64,000 bases of DNA from Bicyclus anynana (taxonomy: Eukaryota > Arthropoda > Insecta > Lepidoptera > Nymphalidae), in NCBI RefSeq assembly GCF_947172395.1, contig NC_069086.1, forward strand, positions 1,024,501-1,088,500, written 5' to 3'. Position 1 is the stretch's first letter. The number at the start of each line of letters is the position of its first letter. A program made the translations under genes and the position numbers. Below are positions 45,805 to 55,665 of this stretch, one piece after another. The notes below the pieces were generated by a model that was not told the DNA's origin, searched no databases, and saw only the letters and a list, made by a program, of their open reading frames with translations.

Positions 45805-46328
45805 GAGAGGGCGCCTCTGTTCCAACTGTTTACAAATAACTCCGCTAGCTAATCAAAGCAAAAATAGTTTAACTACGTAAAACTCTTTAAAAGTTTGTGA
45901 AAAGTGAAGTTAATAGGCTAATTCCAACTATATATTGTGGGCAAAGACAAATACCGAAGAAACAACTCGAAAATAGTGAAACAAACAACGGTCACTGCAC
46001 GGGAGATTACTCGACGAATTTTACCAATTTGAAGAAAGATCCGGCGAAAATATATATTAAAGTGACTAAAGTGAAGTTCTTGGCGAATAACAAATTGGTG
46101 TTAAAGTGTGACAAGCGAAATTGTGAAATTTGAATAAAAATACAATATTAAATATCAAATTTGCAAGTCATACCCACAGTACAGCGCCATCTAGTCACAC
46201 ATCCAAGAACTACTTGATAGAAGACAAATTCGACCACTTTAGTTCGTCACTCCGCGTTTCTCCGCTATACCGCGAGAGGTCACTTGCAGGTGTAAACAAA
46301 CCTTTGAGCTCACCCAAGCTTCATAGAA
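45805..46328 (+). promoter_or_regulatory. LINE 5' UTR with two CTCF-like motifs
   Basis: LINE 5' UTRs normally hold the internal Pol II promoter. Here AGAGGGCGC lies at the very 5' end (45806-45814). A minus-strand TGACTAGATGGCGCTG lies at 46182-46197 and fits the CTCF core. No TATA box is evident. The open frames at 45897-46133 and 46130-46369 start at non-ATG codons and look like chance. Confidence 0.5.
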
Positions 46329-47084
46329 ATGGACGAACTAAATCAACTGTTCAGAGAAATGAAAACTGAATTTAGCTATAAATTAAGTTCGATTGAAGCA
46401 CGCATTACATCTTCAGAAGAAATTATAACTTCCCAGATCACTGCCCATATGAATCAAAAATTTGAAGGTCTTAATAAAGATTTGGAATACTTACAATCCG
46501 AGCTTGAAAACCAGGAGAAAAGAATAAGTGCCATAGAAAAACATAACATGCAGAGAAATTTAGTGTTTTTTGGAGTAGAGCAAAACGATAAAAGAGAGTC
46601 TTACTTCCAGCTTCAAGACAAAATATTAGACATAATAAATAACCAAATGAAAATAAAGACAGAACGCTTCGAAATACAATCCGTCAAAAGATTTGGAAAT
46701 ATAGAGAAAAAACCTAGACCAATCTCTGTTTGCCTAACAACGCTGGGTAAAAAAATACAGTTATTGAAAAATAAGAAATTTTTAGTAGGTTTAAACATTC
46801 GTGTTCAGGAAGAATTCCCCAAAAAAGTTCTTGACGTAAGGAGAGACTTAAAAATCAAACAAAAAATGGAAATTGAAAAGGGAAACATAGCCTACATAAA
46901 ATATGACAAACTTATTATTAAAGATAAAAAAGAACTCACCCATAACAAGAGAGTGTTGTCAGAATCTCCAGAACACATATCCCCTAACGAAAATAACTAC
47001 ACACAAAAGAAAAAATCGCACAAAAAATATAGAGCAAACTCCAACTCTATAACTTCATACATGGTGCGACCCGAAATGGCATGA
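46329..47084 (+). CDS. LINE ORF1 protein (coiled coil + RRM-like, L1-ORF1p-like)
   Basis: 251 codons from ATG at 46329 to TGA at 47082-47084. Residues about 1-75 are rich in heptad-like E/K/L/I patterns (IEARITSSEE, DLEYLQSELE NQEKRISAIE), indicating a coiled coil for trimerisation. Residues about 77-155 resemble an RRM (NLVFFGVEQ near 77-85, RFG at 121-123, PISVCLTTLGKKIQLLKNKK at 131-150). Residues 156-195 (IRVQEEFPKKVLDVRRDLK) resemble the C-terminal RNA-binding domain of L1 ORF1 proteins. A basic, disordered tail (KKKSHKKYRA) ends it, and no CCHC zinc knuckle is present. By family analogy it binds the element's RNA and forms the ribonucleoprotein particle for reverse transcription. The frame after the TGA stays open into ORF2. 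Confidence 0.85.
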   Translation: MDELNQLFREMKTEFSYKLSSIEARITSSEEIITSQITAHMNQKFEGLNKDLEYLQSELENQEKRISAIEKHNMQRNLVFFGVEQNDKRESYFQLQDKILDIINNQMKIKTERFEIQSVKRFGNIEKKPRPISVCLTTLGKKIQLLKNKKFLVGLNIRVQEEFPKKVLDVRRDLKIKQKMEIEKGNIAYIKYDKLIIKDKKELTHNKRVLSESPEHISPNENNYTQKKKSHKKYRANSNSITSYMVRPEMA

Positions 47085-47091
47085 AATTTAG

Positions 47092-47253
47092 ATGGCCCCC
47101 TCCAGAATACCAAAACAATACCAAAAACTCAAGAATACTATAACAAAACTACGCTCCCAAGCCGATTGGTCATCGTGGGAGACGCAGACCAAAACCCTCC
47201 AGAACAACAAAATATCAATATCAATATTGACACCGAACAAAGCTCAAAAATGA
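47092..47253 (+). other. Out-of-frame 53-codon mini-ORF bridging ORF1 and ORF2
   Basis: ATG at 47092, eight bases after the ORF1 stop, opens a second frame ending in TGA at 47251-47253. This TGA overlaps the ORF2 ATG as ATGA. The ORF1 stop is also part of an ATGA (47081-47084). Such overlaps are the layout used for termination-reinitiation in some LINEs. The peptide has no recognised domain, so this may be chance. Confidence 0.4.
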
Positions 47254-50090
47254 AACATAACAATCTCTACCTTGCTACTTACAACGTACGCAGTCTATCC
47301 TCACACGAACGCCTACTAGAGCTCGATACAGCATTAAAAAGAAGTAAATTTGACGTAATTGGTCTATCCGAAACTAAGCGCCTCGGGAACTCAATTGAGG
47401 AATACAGGAATTTCATACTGTTCTACATAGGACAAACACCCGGGCTTCATGGTGTCGGCTTTATAGTAAAAAAATACCTTAAAGAAAACATATTGAATTT
47501 TAACGGATTGTCTGAACGAGTAGCTATCCTGAATCTCTCATTTGACAAATTAAAACTATCCATTATTCAAGTTTATGCACCAACGGAGGCAGCGCCTGAT
47601 GAAGACATCAAAGAATTTTACAAAACTTTAAATACGGCACTCTCGATGTCCAACCGAAATGTTATAGTCATGGGCGACTTTAACGCAAAAATAGGCCAAG
47701 CAAAGTCGGGAGAAAATTCGATAATTAAATACGGATACGGTACCAGGAACGGCAGAGGAGAAATGTTGATAGAGTTCGCATTTGAAAACAACTTGCCCAT
47801 CTTGAACACTTTCTTCAAGAAAAAAGACAAGCGCAGATGGACCTGGAGATCACCGGATGGCTCTACAAAAAACGAAATAGATTTTATACTATCAAATCTC
47901 AAAGGCAATGTCACTAACATCGAGGTGATCGACTTACCGTTCTCGTCAGATCACAGACAGGTTAGAGCAACCCTGCAGCTGCAAACAGCACATAAAAAAT
48001 CAAGAAAAAATTATGGCAACCAACCAAAAAGTTCATTACTACAGGATGACGAGATAAAAACTTACCTAGAACTTCTTAATACATCCATCAATAATTTAAT
48101 GATAATTAACGAAAATACATTTCAAACATTTTACGACAAACTAATCCACGCTATTACCACGAGTCAACAACTGGCATATAATCCAGCGAACCAATCAAAA
48201 AACAAAATTATAAATGACCGAACTATGGATTTATTAAAAAGAAAGTATGAACTACAGAAGATCAAACCTAAAACTAGAAGTATGAAAAATGAGTTAAGCG
48301 CTCTTTACAAACTTACTAGCAAATATCTCAAAGCAGACTATGAAGAACATAGAAAAAATATAATAGAAAAACACCTAACAAGTAATAGCAGCATGAAAAA
48401 GGCCTACAAGGAACTCAGAACTCACAAATCATGGATTACGAGCTTACACGACTCTACTAATATGGTCCATAATCGAAGAGATATACTTAAAATAGCGACA
48501 GCTTCCTATAAAAAACTATACAGTGAGAGCCGTGTAGAAAACGTTACGCACATGAACGATATAGCCTATAATGAAGAGCCATCGCATACTGAATATATTC
48601 CCTTCGATATAACTGAAGTTTTAAGCGAAATAAAGAAGCTGAAAAATGATAAATGTCCTGGTTCTGACAAAGTATCAAACGAAGCAATAAAAACTGCGGG
48701 CTTATGTCTAGCATGCCCCCTGACAAAATTATTTAATGAAATTATAGAGAAAGGTGTCGCCCCCAGACAGTGGACAGAATCTACAATAATACTGCTATAC
48801 AAAAAGGGAAACCCACACAACATTTCCAACTACCGTCCAATAAGCATACTACCATGTCTTTATAAGCTCTTCGCCTCTCTCATAGAGAAAAGAATAAAAG
48901 GAACAATAGAGTCGAGTCAGCCAATAGAGCAAGCAGGCTTTAGATCTGGATTTTCTACAATAGACAACATACACGCAATCGAAATATTGATAGAAAAATT
49001 CCAAGAATACCGGAAGCCGCTCTACATAGGCTTTATTGATTACAAAAAAGCGTTCGACAGCTTGACTTACCAGGCTATATGGAAAACATTGCTAAACTTA
49101 AATATAAACCAAGAATACATAAAAATACTGAAACATCTTTACGAAAATAGCACAAGTAAGATCCAACTAGAATCAACAGGTCCACCATTTGCTATTAAAC
49201 GCGGTGTAAAACAAGGTGACCCCCTATCTCCAAAAATTTTCATAGCCGTGCTCGAGTCAGCCCTAAGCACTCTACAATGGAAAAATCTTGGAATATACAT
49301 TCGAGGAAAGTACTTGAGCCATCTGAGATTTGCCGACGACATAGCCATTTTCTCAGAAAGTAGTGCGCAAATGAACCTCATGGTGAATTCACTAAACGAA
49401 GCAAGCAAAAAAGCAGGATTAGAAATAAATTTTAGTAAATCAAAAATAATGACTAACCATATAGAAACTCCAATAATAGTAGAAAACACGCAACTGGAAT
49501 TCATAAATAAATATATATATTTAGGCAAACAAATATCCTTTCAAAATGATAGGAACGAAGAAGAAATAGAAAGGAGAATTAAATTTGCATGGAACAAATT
49601 TTGGAGTATGAAAGAAGTATTGAAAAGCCAAATGCCTATGAAGCTGAAAAGTAAAATAATGAACACCTGCATCCTACCTACTTTAACTTACGGCTGCCAG
49701 ACTTGGAAATTTACCAAGAAGGCTAAAACAATGATTAGGACTTGCCAAAGAGCTATGGAACGAAGCATAACTAATATCAAAAAAATTCACAAAATCCGTC
49801 ACTCCATCATCAGGCAGAAAACAAAAATAATCGACGCCCTAACCTTCGCACTTAAAGCCAAATGGAAATGGGCCGGACATGTCGCTCGACTCACAGATGA
49901 CCGTTGGACTGTCAGAATAACGAAATGGCCGGGACCTAAAGGATCACGAGGCAGAGGCAGACCACGTTATCGGTGGGTCGACGACATCATAAATTTTACC
50001 GGCAAAAACTGGCTACTGAAGGCAAAAGACCGATCAAAATGGCAGCACCTGGAGGAGGCCTTCACCGTAAAGGGTTCTTCTTTTAAATAA
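47250..50090 (+). CDS. LINE ORF2 polyprotein: APE endonuclease + reverse transcriptase
   Basis: The first ATG is at 47250. The frame is open without ATG back to the ORF1 TGA (47082), so a readthrough product would be longer. Counting residues from 47166 (974 codons), the endonuclease spans about 33-272: N40 in TYNVRS, E69 in GLSETKR, D171/N173 in GDFNAKIG, D239 in NEIDF and D262-H263 in SSDHR. These are the expected catalytic set. The reverse transcriptase spans about 480-790, with D625 in GFIDYKKAFDS, GVKQGDPLSP at 680-689, and D724-D725 in RFADDIAIF. The tail WKWAGHVAR (900-908) ... GRGRPRYRWVDD ... HLEEAF is typical of RTE-like elements. All active-site residues look intact with no frameshift, so the enzyme may be functional. 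It nicks target DNA and primes cDNA synthesis from it. Confidence 0.9.
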   Translation: MKHNNLYLATYNVRSLSSHERLLELDTALKRSKFDVIGLSETKRLGNSIEEYRNFILFYIGQTPGLHGVGFIVKKYLKENILNFNGLSERVAILNLSFDKLKLSIIQVYAPTEAAPDEDIKEFYKTLNTALSMSNRNVIVMGDFNAKIGQAKSGENSIIKYGYGTRNGRGEMLIEFAFENNLPILNTFFKKKDKRRWTWRSPDGSTKNEIDFILSNLKGNVTNIEVIDLPFSSDHRQVRATLQLQTAHKKSRKNYGNQPKSSLLQDDEIKTYLELLNTSINNLMIINENTFQTFYDKLIHAITTSQQLAYNPANQSKNKIINDRTMDLLKRKYELQKIKPKTRSMKNELSALYKLTSKYLKADYEEHRKNIIEKHLTSNSSMKKAYKELRTHKSWITSLHDSTNMVHNRRDILKIATASYKKLYSESRVENVTHMNDIAYNEEPSHTEYIPFDITEVLSEIKKLKNDKCPGSDKVSNEAIKTAGLCLACPLTKLFNEIIEKGVAPRQWTESTIILLYKKGNPHNISNYRPISILPCLYKLFASLIEKRIKGTIESSQPIEQAGFRSGFSTIDNIHAIEILIEKFQEYRKPLYIGFIDYKKAFDSLTYQAIWKTLLNLNINQEYIKILKHLYENSTSKIQLESTGPPFAIKRGVKQGDPLSPKIFIAVLESALSTLQWKNLGIYIRGKYLSHLRFADDIAIFSESSAQMNLMVNSLNEASKKAGLEINFSKSKIMTNHIETPIIVENTQLEFINKYIYLGKQISFQNDRNEEEIERRIKFAWNKFWSMKEVLKSQMPMKLKSKIMNTCILPTLTYGCQTWKFTKKAKTMIRTCQRAMERSITNIKKIHKIRHSIIRQKTKIIDALTFALKAKWKWAGHVARLTDDRWTVRITKWPGPKGSRGRGRPRYRWVDDIINFTGKNWLLKAKDRSKWQHLEEAFTVKGSSFK

Positions 50091-50237
50091 AAGGGAAGAT
50101 ATAATAAATAAACATTTTAAAATTGTAAAATTACTTAATTTATCAATTAACAAATTAAAATACTTATTACCTAATTAATTGTAAATAAGAAGAAATAAAA
50201 GGCTTTTTTATTTTTTTTTTTATTTTTTTATTTTATT

Positions 50238-50249
50238 TATACTTCTATA
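50238..50249 (+). repeat. Target-site duplication, right copy
   Basis: TATACTTCTATA, identical to 45793-45804. Its last six bases are the first six of the Helitron that follows. Confidence 0.85.
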
Positions 50250-50436
50250 CTAATATAAATAAAGCTGAAGAGTTTGTTTGATTGAACGCGCCAATCTAAG
50301 GAACTACAGGTCCGATTTGAAAAATTCTTTCAGTGTTTTATAGCCAATTTATCGAGGAAGGCTAAAGACTATATATTATCCCCGATTTCTTACGGGAACG
50401 TGAACCACGCGGGTAAAACCGCGTAGTGTCAGCTAG
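50244..50436 (+). mobile_element. Helitron-like element, family C, interrupted by the LINE at its 5' end
   Basis: TCTATACTAATATAAATAAA, GCTGAAGAGTTTGTTTGATT, TCCGATTTGAAAAATTCTTT, ending GTGTCAGCTAG. The LINE inserted after its sixth base, so TCTATA is found on both sides of the LINE. Confidence 0.8.
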
Positions 50437-51410
50437 TTACGAATGTATATTGTTCACTCAGTTCAAATTGAAATAGTATTTTCTAAAATAAATTCTAAAT
50501 TTATAAATATAACCCTAAAATCGTCATTTATTGGACACCCTACGACGAGTACTTTACATATAGTTATACTGTACTTTACCTATGCTTTTTGTATTCAAAC
50601 ATAGGAGAAACCAAAACTTTCCCGCCTCAGTGCTTCTAGTACTGCAAGAGCATATTTTTCTGATTGAATATTTACTGTAGGATTCTGAATGGCTTGCAGC
50701 AGTGTTACTGGACATTATTAGCTAGAGCAGAGGCTCTGGCTCTTACTTTTTTGCCCTAGGATTAAAAACGGTAGAGGGAATGAGTATTACACGGAGGAGG
50801 TTTCTTTCAAGGCACAGATATTAGAATTCAAGTAGCCTGATTATTTCAATATTTGTACTACAGTTTTGGAAATGCCCTCCGTGATTTCCGGCGATTTCAG
50901 CGTCAATTTTCATCACCCAAACTCTAATACCTATTACAAGGCTATGCTTACTTTAAAGCTAGACGTGTGATATTTATGTGTATGTGTGTGCATATATTTA
51001 TAACATTAAAACATGTTTCTTTTGTGTCGCCAGTTAAAAACAAGCGACCGTTTAGAGAATCACCAAAATTTTCACGACGTGAAAACTCGAAAACTCGGAC
51101 AAAAGCCGTCTCGTTTACAATACGCAGTGTTTTGATTACTTGTCATTTATTTTCACTTGTACAAATGAGATGTTTCTACTCGGAAATTTTCTTACGGTCG
51201 TTAAATCCTGTAATTGTCTGTTACGCAGACGGCGGGAGCGGAGCGACACTGTTTGTTTCCAAATAAATTGGGCACAATTTTGAAATGTTGTATTAAAATT
51301 TGTTGCACAGTTCACTTGTAATTTTCTTCCACGGCTTCTTACATTTTAGAGTGACTTTTTGTTTCTTTACTAGTAGAAAGAAATGCATTATTTTTATTAT
51401 TTTATTCAAT
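50437..51410. other. Unannotated DNA
   Basis: The 99-codon frame at 50967-51266 shows no family motif. 51205-51250 is GC-richer (TACGCAGACGGCGGGAGCGG). No shared repeat. Confidence 0.4.
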
Positions 51411-51808
51411 GTTAGACCACGATCTTACCTGATGTTAAGTGACGATGCAGCAAGCTTACTTAGAAGAGTTAAAGATTATACTACCCTTAACTGTGACGGT
51501 TTCTACGCGGCGTAGTATACCACAGTATTCTGCGTCGTCAAAATTCTATTTTTCTGCATGTTTATTTTTTTTTCTTTACCTGTTATTCCTTGAGTACAAT
51601 CTGCTGGCTGAGGCTGGTGGGAGGCTTCGGCCGTGGCTAGCCACCCTATCGACAAAGACGTGCCGCCAAGCGATTTAGCGTTCCGGTACGATGTCGTGTA
51701 GAAACCGAAAAGGGGTGTGGATTAACAAGTTAGCCCGCTTCCATCTTAGACTGCATCATCACTTACCATCAGGTGAGATTGTAGTCAAGGACTAACTTGT
51801 AAAGAATT
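51411..51808 (+). repeat. SINE-B fragment next to a distant SINE-B-like scrap
   Basis: 51608-51808 is a head-less SINE-B (GGCTGGTGGGAGGCTTCGGC ... GTAGTCAAGGACTAACTTGT) lacking the CATCCTCCTCC segment. 51416-51470 (ACGATCTTACCTGATGTTAA GTGACGATGC) is an inverted, diverged version of a SINE-B-type tail. Confidence 0.75.
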
Positions 51809-52151
51809 AAAAAAAAGAATTAAATTTAAAATAAAATGTTAGGAAAACTATAATTTTTGTTTCAGTATTATAATAATAGTAAGAATAGTCAAACAGTATG
51901 CAATCAACTATATTTTATTACACATGTAGTATCCGTTTACCTATAAAATACAGGATACAATTTGTCATACAAGTAATAAAAAAAATATGTACAATTCCAT
52001 TTTATAGGTCCGCTTATAATGTTCGGCGATAAACAAAAATAGTCGAGAGCCGATTTCGTCGCGATCATAAAAACGCAATTAATGATTTGAATAAATTCGA
52101 GGGTAACAAAAAAAATACTTTCACTATAAAGGTGTAATTCCACTTAAATAT
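51809..52151. other. Unannotated AT-rich DNA
   Basis: No gene or repeat recognised. Confidence 0.45.
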
Positions 52152-52445
52152 AGAGAGCGCGAACGATAGCTCGACGATCAGCTCTGATGAAATTCTGCAT
52201 CCCAAATCATAATAAAACATTGACATCTCTACTTAACAATAAATAGAAAATTAACACCTATACCGCGATTATGCTAGGGAAATTCAATACAATGCCCTAT
52301 GTTATGTCAAATATTAAAAAATATTTGTATTAAATAATGTCAGTCCTTGCGCAGAAAATCATACTTAATGTGCTTAAGAGAGCGCGAACGATAGCTCGAC
52401 AAGTTACAGCTGTGCGAATTGCAAATGAATCCTAATAAGGTTTTG
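52152..52445. repeat. Diverged duplication marked by exact 24-bp direct repeats
   Basis: AGAGAGCGCGAACGATAGCT plus CGAC is present exactly at 52152-52175 and 52377-52400. The ~45 bases after each are also alike (CAGCTCTGATGAAATTCTGC against CAGCTGTGCGAATTGC). Either an old local duplication or two remnants of one element. Confidence 0.6.
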
Positions 52446-52708
52446 AAACTCGTTTTTTAGAATTAAATAACTACTAAATGATATAGTTAATACAAAAAAT
52501 CAACAAACTACCTACTAAGCTGCCTTTTGACTCGACAATGTTTATAGATAAAGCATAAGGAGCAACTTAAAGTCAATGAAACGAAAACGAAATTGAGACA
52601 TCTTTGTAACAAAGCTCCTTTGTACTACCGCCTTGCTTACTATTATCTCTTTCAACGTACAGCATTCATTGTTTTTATTTAAATGATTCAGTAACGATTC
52701 ACTAGAAG
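52446..52708. other. Unannotated DNA
   Basis: Nothing recognised. Confidence 0.4.
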
Positions 52709-52992
52709 AACCGTGGTAGCTCAGTGGATATGACCTCCGCTTCCGATTTCGGAGGGTTTGGATTCGAATCCGGTCCAGAGCAAGCACCTAAAACTTTTCA
52801 GTTGTGTCTTAAGAAATTAAATATCAAGTGTCTCAAACGGTGAAGGAAAACATCATGAGGAAACCTGCATACCAGAGAATTTCCTTAATTCTCTGCGTCT
52901 GCCAATCCGCATTGGGCCAGCGTGGTGGACGATAGGCCTAACCTCTCTCATTCTGAGACTCAGCAGTGAGCCGAATATGGGTTGATAACGAC
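52709..52992 (+). repeat. SINE-A copy
   Basis: CCGTGGTAGCTCAGTGGATA has a very tRNA-like A-box, with B-box GGATTCGAATCCGG. The body is family-typical and the end is ATATGGGTTGATAACGAC. Small deletions lie in the 3' half. The flank TTCAGTAA / TTCAGTAA (52688-52695 and 52996-53003) may be the target duplication. Confidence 0.85.
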
Positions 52993-53771
52993 TATTCAGT
53001 AAAATTTCGAAGTTTGGTAAAAGGACAGTTGACGAGTTTGATGGGCGCAGAGTACAAGATACCTATCAATCATAATATACTCCGAAGTTCTGCTGTGTGA
53101 TAAGCGATGATTTTAATGTATAGTAGCTGAGTAATCTGTTAGTTCCATTTAATATTAGTGTAGCCTTTTTCAACAAAATCTTCAATTCCTCGCCCCGCAG
53201 TTACAGTGGAAATGTACCTAATGGCGAATTTGAAATTCTGTCGTTGTTTTATCGGCGGGCCATCGTTAATGGCATCTTAATATCTCGTTGGCACCTCGTT
53301 GGGTGAGCTCCTTATCATTTTTACAAAGTCCTTTTTGAATACCAAATGTAGCTGCGATACTGAAATTGTAAGGACTATTTATTGATAAGGCCGCTCACTA
53401 GTACGAGACAGATTGTAGTTTTGAATTTATTTTTATTATTCTATAAAAATAATTTTGATCCAGATTTTGGTAGCTTTTTTAACTAATAACTTCATATGCT
53501 GTAGCAATTTTGTGTAATATTTTTGATCCAATCTCCAGGTTGAGGTAAATAAGGAATTCTCAATTTCGAAATAATAACGGAACGGTTGACGTTTAAAAAC
53601 TTAAAAAAGGATCGAAAGTTCTTTGCTAATACCTGCTTTTTTAAACAATAACTTTGCAAGGGCACTTCCGTCTTTAGCGTGACTGATTTGTCGGAGGAGC
53701 AAAGAATTTACGATTTAAGTCAGGTTATTCCTTTACTTACTTTACTTCCCCGGAAGAAGTCCTTGCAATAA
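52993..53771. other. Unannotated DNA
   Basis: No gene or shared repeat recognised. Confidence 0.4.
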
Positions 53772-53990
53772 ATGATCATCATCATTATCACAATCAGCCA
53801 ATGAACGTCAACTGCAATCTGCAACTACTTCTGTAATCTGTGACAGCCTGCGGCTCTCTTGATGGCGTCATACTACCTAGAGAGGGGTTGAACAAAACTT
53901 CGCTTTCCGGTCCAGCACCTTGGGAGCACAACGTTCATCAGCTCTTCGCGGCTTGAGCTGTGTCGATGACTTGGATTCTTCTGCAATAAA
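53772..53990 (-). mobile_element. LINE-F 3' fragment
   Basis: ATCATCATCATTATCACAAT, CAGCCTGCGGCTCTCTTGAT, TTCGCTTTCCGGTCCAGCAC, then CTTGGGAGCACAACGTTCAT, in family order with deletions. Confidence 0.7.
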
Positions 53991-54437
53991 TACATTAAAC
54001 ACGTACTATTTAGCATAATATTGTATGTGTAGTGAATTTAGTTAATAGTAGTTTTAGTTTTAGTGACAAATTTGTCCTAGTCGTATCCCCGTGTCTGAAT
54101 TGTGTCGTCGGCCTATATACCACTTCCCCGTACAAATTCAACATGGCCAGATGACGTCACGTAAGATTTACGGCTCTATTCACCGAGTTTCTTTTCATGA
54201 TCTCATTACAATTCTACTGACACACTCATCGCAACATCTGCGTTCACTTTGATTCTATTTACATGTATACGTCTATTGTCTTGGCTCTTATAAACAGATT
54301 CTTAAAAGTCAAATTAATTAGATGGGTGGGATGGGATGGGATATGTTGTTAATTATAATGATTAAACAATCTTATTTAATTTTCATATATTTTTAATAGC
54401 CCACTGCAGATCACAGGCCTTCTCTTTCATATAGTGA
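53991..54437. other. Unannotated DNA
   Basis: Contains the short tandem (GATGG)n at 54322-54343. Nothing else recognised. Confidence 0.4.
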
Positions 54438-54634
54438 CTAGCTGACGCCACGTGGTTTCACCCGCGTGGTTCCCGTTTCCGTAGGAATACGGGGATAATA
54501 TATAGCCTCGCTAGATGGGCTGTCTAACACTGAAAGAATTTTCCAAATCGGACCAGAAGGTCCTGAGATTAGCGCGTTCTATCAAACAAACAAACAAATA
54601 AACAAACTCTTCAGCTTTATAATATTAGTATAGA
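54438..54634 (-). mobile_element. Helitron-like element, family C (complete)
   Basis: CTAGCTGACGCCACGTGGTT ... GGGCTGTCTAACACTGAAAG ... CTTTATAATATTAGTATAGA. Both termini are intact. Confidence 0.85.
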
Positions 54635-54925
54635 TGTGAAGATGGGCTCAGAAAAAAATCCTGATAATACTTCTCAAACTTTGTGTATTAAGAACCGAAT
54701 CTATAATGATAAACATAACTGTGAACGAAGCGAATTACGGCGGTTGAGCGTTTTCTTTTCAAACCATTTTCCATACTAAGGTATGCCTGATAACAAATAT
54801 ACTCCCTGAAAATTATTCGATGAGGTTACCAAGGTTACAAAGTTTTATAAAAAAAACATGTCGCTTGATGTTTGAAACCCTCGTCACTTTAAATAGGTAT
54901 AAGTTAACATAATTATCTAATAGCA

Positions 54926-54998
54926 TTGGCTGAGGTTTCATAAGTGCTTGTAATAAAGTCTAATTGACATTAACTAACTTTGACTTTTGACTTTAACT
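54926..54998 (+). repeat. LINE-M 3' tail
   Basis: GAGGTTTCATAAGTGCTTGT then AACTTTGACTTTTGACTTTA matches the terminal part of the family at 45021 (inverted), with a TTTGACT-type tail. Confidence 0.55.
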
Positions 54999-55254
54999 GT
55001 AAGTCCCATTAAAGGAACTTCTATCCAAAAACTGAGCAAAGCTTTGTCAGCCAGGCATTAATAATACGAAACATTTGACTTTGTACATAAATAGCCGCCA
55101 GTTTCTCGGTAGCGTCTAGTTATCGCGGCGCGCTATCATACGTTATGCTCAAAGCCCGAGATTCTCAGTAAAGGCCACTTACAATAAGAAGTGACTACGC
55201 GCGTCCGCCTTTATTATAAGTTGAGAAAAATATAGATTCTGATGATACATCATA

Positions 55255-55665
55255 CAACATCATAATCAACCTATTTTAATAGCCAAGGGTTCTACAAGTC
55301 CAGGCTTGCTTTTTAAAGGATAGGATATTACGGAGCTTGGACCTACCACACCGTTTCAATGCAGACTTGTGGGCCTATGATGTTATGATTATTATCAGCC
55401 TATTTTATCGGCCGACTAAAGGGCCAGGTCTCCTTCTGGGGATACGATGCTAAGACTAAACACACCACTGCTCCAATGTGGGTTGGCAAGCTTAAGGTGA
55501 TAATTCTTTGACAATCACTATCAGTATATGTTTATGACCGGAACTGACTGCTTAACGTGCTCTCCGGGTCAACACCACTGATATTCCAACTCTGGGCTAA
55601 GTATTGCCACTGAAAATTCCTTGAAAGTAAGAAAAACTCTGTTATTCACGTACCGACTCAAAACT
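55255..55665 (-). repeat. SINE-K, two partial copies in tandem
   Basis: Two starts of the same tail (CATCATAATCAACCTATTTT at 55258 and ATGATTATTATCAGCCTATT at 55385) are each followed by a CACACC/CACACCACTG segment. The second continues into ACGTGCTCTCCGGGTCAACA, matching SINE-K at 33516-33865 in reverse. Confidence 0.6.

Larger units (their letters stand above)
45805..50237 (+). mobile_element. Full-length RTE-superfamily LINE (4433 bp)
   Basis: Bounded by exact 12-bp target duplications. Layout: 5' UTR (45805-46328), ORF1 (46329-47084), an 81- to 165-base junction, ORF2 (to 50090), and a short 3' UTR. The 3' UTR contains AATAAA signals and ends AAATAAAAGGCTTTTTTA followed by a T-rich tail. 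The intact reading frames and exact duplications point to a recent insertion. The RTE-like assignment rests on ORF2: its endonuclease start (TYNVRSL, GLSETKR) and its C-terminal WKWAGHVAR ... RPRYRW ... WQHLEEAF tail. The finer clade (RTE, RTE-X, Proto2) is undecided. Degenerate relatives lie at 1922-2345 and probably 18642-18811 and 39110-39425. Confidence 0.9.

Noticed and set aside
47618..49528. Minus-strand frames of 60-129 codons inside the LINE
   Set aside because: Shadows of ORF2.
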